Shown piece by piece: positions 10,101 to 19,100 of a stretch of DNA of 64,000 bases. This stretch comes from CAYTLW01 sp964438735. Its GTDB lineage: Bacteria; Myxococcota_A; UBA9042. Position 1 is the first letter of the stretch. Each line of letters opens with the position of its first letter. Under the pieces are notes generated by a model. It was not told the DNA's origin, searched no databases, and saw nothing but the letters and a program-made list of their open reading frames with translations. The stretch spans positions 1 to 64,000 of the forward strand of contig CAYTLW010000031.1 in assembly GCA_964438735.1 (NCBI GenBank), read 5' to 3'. Made by a program: the position numbers and the translations under genes.

Positions 10101-13100
10101 GGGCTGCGCCAATCACTGGCCGGATGCCGATGACGACGCATTTGGTGATAACTCCGTCTCGCCGCAGTGCCTGTGCGAGGCCAAGGGCGCCATCAAGGCG
10201 ACCAACAACGGCGACTGCAACGACAAGAGCGCCGACGTCAATCCGCTCATCAGCGAGAAGTGCGACGATCTGGACAATGACTGCGACGGCAAGACCGACG
10301 AGGGCTGCGACGACGACAAGGATGGCTACTGCGACGCGATCATGGAGACGGTCGGCTCGCCCGCCATCTGCCAGAAGGGCTCCGGCGACTGCAACGATGA
10401 GGATCCCAACGTCTACAAGGGCAAGTCCTCTGAGATCTGCGACGGCAAGGATGACGACTGCAACGGCGTCGCCGACAACGGTTGCGACAAGGATCAGGAC
10501 GGCTTCTGCGACGGCGCCAAGATCGTCGCCTCGCCGCCGCCGCCGGTGTGCGCCAAGGGTGGCGGAGATTGCGATGACCTGAACTACGACGCCAACCCGG
10601 CGGCTACCGAGGTCTGCAACAACAGCATCGACGACAACTGCAACGGCAGCACCAATGACGAAAAGGCCGTCGGCTGCAGCGACTTCTACTTCGACGGCGA
10701 TGGCGACAAGTTCGGCCTGAACCTGTCCAAGTGCCTGTGCACCGGCGCCGGCGCCTACACCGCCGCCAAGGGTGGCGACTGCAAGGACGACAACGACAAG
10801 ATCCATCCGGACGCGGTCGAAGTCTGCGACTCGGCGGACAACAACTGTGACGGCGCCGCGGACGAAGCGGGCGCGCAGGGCTGCAAGGACCACTTCTTCG
10901 ACAACGACGGCGACGGCTTCGGCCTCAGCCTGAAGCAGTGCCTCTGCGGCGCGGGCGTCAAGCCCTACACGGCGCTGAAGAGCGGCGACTGCAACGACGA
11001 GAATGGCAAGGTCAACCCGGGCGTCACCGAGGTCTGCGACGACGCGGACAACAACTGCGACAGCCAGGTCGACGAGAAGTGCAACGCCGACGGCGACAAG
11101 TTCTGCACCGACAAGATGACCGTCATCGGTTCACCCTCGGCCTGCGTGTTGGGCGGCGGCGATTGCGACGACAGCGACGGCAATGTGCACCCGGCAGGCA
11201 ACGAGATCTGCAACGACAAGGACGACAACTGCGACGGCAAGGTCGACATCGGTTGCGATGACGACGGCGACGGCTACTGCGACGCCAACCTGGGTCTGGC
11301 CGGTTCGTCCGACAAGCAGCTGGCCACGGCCGACTTCGAAGCGGGCGTGCCCGCCGGCTGGACGTCGTCTTCGTCCAAGACCAGCTCCTGCGGCAGCTAC
11401 GGCACCATCCTGGGTGGCTACAACATCTATGGCGCCGGCGCGTGGGCCGAAGTGAAGCTGGACAACATCGGCTTGCACAAGTCGCTCAAGGTCGAGTTCG
11501 ACTTCATCAAGATCGACTCCTGGGACGGCGAGTCCGGCCAGATGCTGATCGACAGCAAGCAGGCGTGGGCCAAGTCGTACATCTATCACCAGGGCAAGCA
11601 GGAGTGCGGTGTCGGCAGCAACTGGTACGAGCAGAAGGAGCGCATCACCGCGATCGTCGCCCACACCGGCAACAGCGCGACCATCCGCTTCACCACGACG
11701 CTGAACCAGAGCGCCAACGACGAGTCCTGGGGCATCGATAACGTGGTGATCACCGCCATCGGCTCGTTGCCGAAGATCTGCACCAAGGGCGGCGGCGACT
11801 GCAATGACAGCGTCAAGGCCATCAACCCCGGCGCGGTCGAGGTCTGCGGCAATACCACCGACGAGAACTGCTCCGGCGACGCCAACGACGATGGCGCCCA
11901 GGGCTGCAGCACCTTCTACAAGGATCTGGACGCGGACGGTTACGGCGCCAACGGCAACGACAAGAAGTGCCTGTGCAAGGCCGACGGTCTGTACGTGGGC
12001 ACCAAGGCTGGCGACTGCGACGATGGCAACAACCTGGTCAACGAGGGTGCCACCGAGGTCTGCGACGGCCTGGATAACAACTGCGACGGCAAGATCGACG
12101 AAGGGTGCGACAACGACGGCGACGGCTACTGCGACGCGTCGATGAGCACCATCGGCAAGCCGGCCGTCTGCCCCAACGGCGGCGGTGACTGCAACGACGA
12201 CAACGACCCGCAGGGTGTCATCAACCCGGGCGCCACCGAGCTGTGCGGCAACAGCGTCGATGAGAACTGCGACGGTTCGCTCAACAGCAACGCCGCCGGC
12301 AACTGCACCGAGTACTTCTACGACGGTGATGGCGACGGCTTCGGCGTCAACGTCAAGCAGTGCCTGTGCACGCCCGAGAACGGCTTCACCGCCACCAAGG
12401 CGGGCGATTGCGACGACTCGGACAAGGTCATCAACCCGGACGCCACCGAGGTCTGCGGCAACGGCAAGGACGACAACTGCAACGGTACGTCCAACGAGAA
12501 GGACGCCCAGGGCTGCAGCAACTTCTACAAGGATGGCGATGCGGACGGCTTCGGCGCCGGTACCGCGCAGTGCCAGTGCTCGGCTGAGGGTGCCTTCATC
12601 ACCAAGACCGCCGGCGACTGCGACGACGGCGACAAGAATACGCACCCGGGCGCGGCCGAGATCTGCGACGGCAAGGACAACTCCTGCGCCGGCACCAAGG
12701 ACAAGGGCTGCGACGATGATAACGACGGCTATTGCGACATCAGCATGACGGTCATCAAGGGTGCGCTCTGCCTCAAGAGCGTGCCGGTCTGCGAAGGCGA
12801 GATCTACAACTCCAAGTGCTACCAGGCCTATCCGATCACCAAGGACCACGCCAGCGCCAAGACGGCTTGCGAGACCCTGGGTGGCCAGTTGGTGAACATC
12901 GCCAACCAGGACGAGAACGTGGTCGCCGAGAAGGCGCGCGCCAAGGCTTGCGGCAACAACGCCGCGCTCATCGGCCTGAACGACATCGCCGCCGAAGGCA
13001 AGCACGTCTGGGGAGATAAGAGCCCGCTCAACTACACCAATTGGGCCACCAACCAGCCCGACAACTCGGGCGAAGAAGACGCCGTGCAGATGGTGCCCGG

Positions 13101-16100
13101 CGGCACCTGGAATGACGTCTCGGTGAACACGGCGCAGTGCTACATCTGCGAGCTGGGCAAGGTGACGATCGGTGGCGGCGATGACTGCAACGACACCGAC
13201 AAGAACGTCAACCCGGGCGTGGTCGAGACCTGCGACGACAAGGACAACAACTGCGACGGCAAGGCCGACGAGAAGTGCGACGACGACAAGGACGGCTACT
13301 GCAACAAGGACCGCACGGTCATCGGCAACCCGAGCATCTGCAGCAAGGGCGGCGGCGATTGCGACGACAGCAACAACCTGATCTACCCCGGCAAGGCCGA
13401 GCTCTGCGACGACAACGACAACAACTGCAACGGCAACGCTGACGAGGGTTGCGACGACGACGGTGATGGATTCTGCGACGTCAAGATGAGCACCCTCGAG
13501 AAGCCGAAGGTCTGCCCCGGTGGCGGCGGTGACTGCAACGACACGGACAAGGCCATCAATCCGGGGGCCAAGGAAGTCTGCGACGGCAAGGATAACAACT
13601 GCGCTGCCGGAACCGACGAGGTCTGCAACGACGAGGATGGCGACGGCTACTGCAAGGGCAACGTACCGCCCGACGCCGGCTGCCCCAAGGGCGGCGGCGA
13701 CTGCGACGACGGCAACAAGGACGTCAACCCGGGCGCCAAGGAAGACTGCCTGACCGACACCGACGACAACTGCAACAAGCAGCTCAACGAGATCGGCGCG
13801 GCCAACTGCAAGAACTTCTACAACGACAACGACGGCGACAACTACGGCGCCCAGAGCAAGTGTGATGGCAAGGAACTGGCCGGTGGCTTCTGCTTGAAGG
13901 GCTACAAGGACACCCTCACCTGGGCCGATGCCCAGCAGGCCTGCTCCAACTGGGGCGGCAACCTGGCCAGCATCACGTCCAGCGCCGAAGAGGGCGAGAT
14001 CAAGAACCTGGCCAAGGCCACATGCGGCGACCAGGACTACTGGATCGGCATGCACGACAAGCCGGGCGGACTGGCGCAGCCGGTGACCTTCCACAACTGC
14101 GGCAAGACGGGACGTTACGGTCCAAGCCAGGGCAATTGCGACGGCTCCTACACGGGTACGCCGCTGGCCGGCAAGGTCAAGGTCGTCAACGGGGTGCAGC
14201 AGTTCACCGTGCCCGTGGATGGCACATACGTCATCGAGGCGTTCGGCGCCCGCGGCTACAACGGCGGCAACGGCGCCCGCATGAAGGGCACCTTCGAGCT
14301 GAAGGCCGGCCAGGTGCTCGAGATCGTCGCTGGCCAGATGGGCAGCTCCGGCGGCGGCAACGGCGGCGGCGGCGGCGGTACCTTCGTGTACACCGGCAAT
14401 ACCCTGTACATCGCTGCGGGCGGCGGCGGCGGCCAGAGCCCGGGCCACCACGGCACCACGTCCAACAACGGCACCAACGGTGATCGCGGCTCCGGTGGCA
14501 GCAACGGCGCGGCCGGCACGGGCACCCACTATGACGGCTCCGGCCCCGGCGCCGGCTGGAATGGCTACGACACCATCAACGATTCGAGCAACGCCATCGG
14601 CGCCAAGTCGCGGCCCACCTGGGTTGGCGGCGAGGCCATCCGCCACGGCTACAACAGCGACGGCGGCTTCGGTGGCGGCGGCTTCTCGATTCACCCCGCA
14701 GGCGGCGGCGGCGGCTACTCCGGTGGCGGCGCTGGCGGCGGCGGCGGCGGCTCGTACAACGCCGGTACCAACCAGAGCAACTCCACGGGCGCCAACAACA
14801 CCCACGGCAAGGTGATCATCACCAGCCCGAAGGCGAACGTGAACAACGAGCAGGAGTGGGTCGACAAGACCGAGATCACCTACACCAACTGGGGCGCCAA
14901 CCAGCCCGACAGCGTCAAGGCCACCGGCGTGAAAGCCAAAGTCTCCGACGGCAAGTGGGATGACCAGGACGCCGCGATCAAGCTCGGCTGCTTCGTCTGC
15001 AAGCGCCCACCGTCGTCGGCCTGCATCTGCTACCAGCAGGGCACGTTGACCGGTCTGAAGGGCGGCGACTGCGACGACACCAACCCGTCGGTCAATCCGC
15101 TGGCCATCGAGATCTGCGACACGCTGGATAACGACTGCCTCAACGGCGCCGACGACGGCTGCGATGACGATGGCGACGGCTTCTGCGCCGCCGGCAAGCT
15201 CATCGGCGAGCCGCCTTCAGCGGAGACCCTGGTGGTCAACTCGACCTTCGACGGCGGCGCCAGCGGTTGGACCGGCTCGAGCACACAGATCACCTCGTGC
15301 GGCTCCTTCGGCCAGGTCCTGGGCGGCTACAACGTCTACGGCCAGGGCCACAACGCGATCTACACCATGAGCGCGCTGGGCAAGCATAACCACCTGCGCA
15401 TCACCTTCCACTGGCTGAAGATCGACACCTGGGATGGCGAGAGCGGCCAGTTGTTCCTGGACGGCAAGCTCATCTGGAGCAAGCAGTACACCTACAATGA
15501 CGGCAGCCACACCTGCGGCAATGGCGCGCCCGATCAGCGCGACAAGATCGAGCTGCTGGTGCCACATACCTCCACCTCGGCCAAGCTGGAGTGGAAGTCG
15601 ACCCTGAACCAGGGCGCCACAGACGAGGCCTGGGCCATCGACAACGTCAGCGTCTACACCTCCGACGTGAAGGCCCTGCCGAAACTGGTCGAGGCCGAGG
15701 TGTTCAACAGCGACTTCGAGAACAATTCGACAGGCTGGTCGGGCTCTTCCACGACCACGACCTCCTGCGGCGGCTTCACCAAGATCCTGGGCGGCTACGG
15801 CGTGTACGGCCAGGGTGCCTCGGCGGTTCGTAACCTGTCGGGTCTGCAGAAGCACAACAAGCTGCGGGTGAACTTCACCTTCGTGAAGGTCGACACCTGG
15901 GATGGTGAGTCCGGCGAATTCTACGTCGACGGCAAGAAGGTCTGGTCCAAGTCCTTCCAGTACAACGACGGCGGCAGCAATACCTGCGGCAATGGCGCGC
16001 CGGATCAGGCGGTCAAGGTCGAGATCTCTGTCGACCACACCGCCAATACCGCCAAGCTGGAGTGGAAGTCGACCTTGAACCAGGGCGCCACGGACGAGGC

Positions 16101-19100
16101 CTGGGGCATCGACGCGGTCAGCGCGCACATCGCCTTGACCGGCGGCGCGGCAGCCTGCCCGAAGACCGGTACCGTAGACACGGCCACCTGTAAGTCCGGC
16201 AAGCTCAATGATCAGCCCGGCTACATCGGCCAGGTGCTCAACATCAACACGCGCTCCCATGGCGGCGGCTTCCACTCTGCCTACAACGAGTGGTGGTATC
16301 CGCAGTGGTCGGGCAGCTACATCTACCGCTACAACGCCGACACCTACCAGTATCTCGGCAACTTCCACACCGGCCAGAACTGCATGATGCAGATGTGGGC
16401 GGACGTCGATGGCAGCGAGACCGACTTCTACACCGCCAACTGGGGCTACAACACCATCACCCGCATCAAGGGCAAGAGCAGTTCGCGTGTGTGGACCAGG
16501 AATATCGGCAGCACGTCTGGCGGTGTCGCCACGGACAACCAGTACGTCTACGGCATGCGCCACTCCGGTCGCACGGTCTGGGTGATGAACAAGTCCAACG
16601 GCAGCGTCGTCAAGACGTTCAACCTGAACAACGGCTACGTCAGCAGCCAGCATGGCGGCCTGGCCATCGTCGAGGGCAAGATCTACTACGGCAATACCAA
16701 CCGGCAGGTCGATCGTTTCACGCTCGCCAGTGGCAACTTCGACAACGCCACGTTCAACACCGCGCCGTACATCTACAACGCGGCCTTCGACGGCAAGAAC
16801 TACTGCGTGTCGCAGAACAACTCGTCGGTGTACTGCTACACCCTGCTCAAGGCCAAGTCCGGCTGCACCACCGGTGATGATTGCGACGACAAGGACAAGG
16901 ACATCAACCCGGGCAACGTCGAGATCTGCGACGACAAGGACAACAACTGCGACCTGATCACCGACGACAAGTGCGACGCTGACCAGGACGGCTACTGCTC
17001 GCTCGAGGCCGGCCTGCCCTTCGGCAACTGCTGCGACGCACATGGCGGCAAGGGCTGCAATGTCACCGCGATCAAGGACGCCGTCTGCAAGTCGAATCCC
17101 GATTGCTGCAACAAGGCCTGGACGAAGAACTGCGCCACCGCGGCCGCGGCCAGCGGCGTCACCAAGTGCCAGTTCCCGAGCACCTGCGCCAAGGGCGGCA
17201 GCGACTGCGACGACAAGAACAGCGCGGTCAACCTCGAGGCGATCGAGAACTGCACCACGCCGGCCGACGATAACTGCGACGGCATCACCGACGTGCTCAA
17301 CGCGCTCGGCTGCGTGAAGTTCTACTTCGATGGCGACGGCGACGGTGCCGGCGTGGACTCGTTCGAGTGCCGCTGCTCGCCGAAGGGCAAGTTCGCCGCC
17401 CTCGACCCGGGCGATTGCGACGATAGCGACCCGGCCATCACCTCTGGCGTCATCGTCAAGGTGCTGTCCTCACCGCAGTACATCGGCAACACCATCAACA
17501 TGAACACCCGCTCCCATGGCGGCGGCTACTCGCCGGCGCATAACGAGTACTGGTACCCGCAGTGGGCTGGCTCGACCATCTACCGTTACAACAAGCAGTA
17601 CCAGTACCAGGGCAGCTTCGGCTCGGGCCAGAACAGCATGATGCAGCTGTGGGGCGACAAGAGCGAAGACAACTACTACACCGCCAACTGGGGCTACAAC
17701 ACGTGCACCAAGCGCAAGGGCAAGAGCAGTACCCAACTGTGGAGCTACAACGTCGGCAGCACCAGTGGTGGCGTCACGACCGATGACAAGTATGCGTACT
17801 GCATGCGCCACAGCGGCAGCACGGTGTGGGTCCTGAACAAGAGCACCGGCGGCCTGGTCAAGACCATGGGCCTGTCTGGCGGCTCCATCTCGTACCAGTA
17901 TGGCGGCATGGCCCTGGTCGAGGACAAGCTCTGGTACGGCAACGGAAATCGCAACGTATATCGATACAATCCGGCCAACGGCCAATACGATGGCGGCTCG
18001 TTCACCACCGCGCCAAACATCTACAACATGGCGTTCGACGGTGAGCGGTACTGCGTGTCGAGCAATAACAGCTCGGTCTACTGCTACAAGATGACCGAGA
18101 AGATCGTCCTGCCCGAGACCTGCGACGGCAAGGATAACAACTGCAACAAGGTCATCGACGAGGGCTGCGACCTGGACAAGGACGGCTACTGCGGTCCCGA
18201 GAAGGTCGTGGTCAACAACGTGGCATGTCCGAACTCGCCGCAAGGCAAGGCGAACTGCACGCCGACGGTGGCCAACGACAACCCGCAGTACGTCGGCTAC
18301 ACGCTCTCGATGAATACGCGCTCCCATGGCGGTGGCTACGCGCCCAAGTACAAGGAGTTCTGGTACCCGCAGTGGGCCGGCGGCACGATCTATCGCTATG
18401 ACGCCTCCAACCCGAACGACCATTCGCCGAACTACAAGGGCGCCTTCAACAGCGGACAGGGCAGCATGATGCAGCTGTGGGGCGAGCCCGATGGCACGTA
18501 CCTGACGGCAAACTGGGGCTACAACACCATCTCCCGCAAGCAACCCTACTCCTCGTCGACGCTGTGGAATCGCAACATCGGCAGCACGGCCGGTGCGGTG
18601 ACCTCGGACGCCAACTACGTCTATGCCATGCGCTACTACGATCGGACCGTGTACAAGCTCAACAAGGCCAACGGCCAGATCATCAACACCTCCAGCCTGA
18701 GTGGCGGCTACGTGACCACCACCTATGGCGGCCTGGTGGCGGTCAACAAGAAGATGTGGCGCGGCAACTACAACCGGCGCGTCGATCGCTTTGACCTGGG
18801 CAGCTTCCAGTACGATGGCAAGACCTTCCACACGGCGCCCTACATCTACAACATGGCGTTCAACGGCAAGGAGTACTGCGTCAGCCAGAACAACTCGTCG
18901 GTCTACTGCTACCTCATGTTCGTCAAGGGCGACTGCACCATGGGCGATGATTGCGACGACTTCGACAAGACGATCTTCCCGTCCAAGGACGAGACGATCT
19001 GTGACGAGAAGGACAACAACTGCAACGGCGTCATCGACGATGGCTGCGACAAGGATGGCGACGGCTACTGCGACAAGGTCAAGGTCACCTTCGGCGCCCC

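Noticed and set aside
5020..17043. Very long minus-strand open frames across the giant gene
   Set aside because: They are Ala/Val/Leu/Asp/Gly-rich and follow from strong codon bias of the repeat sequence on the other strand; no family motifs, no ribosome-binding sites.
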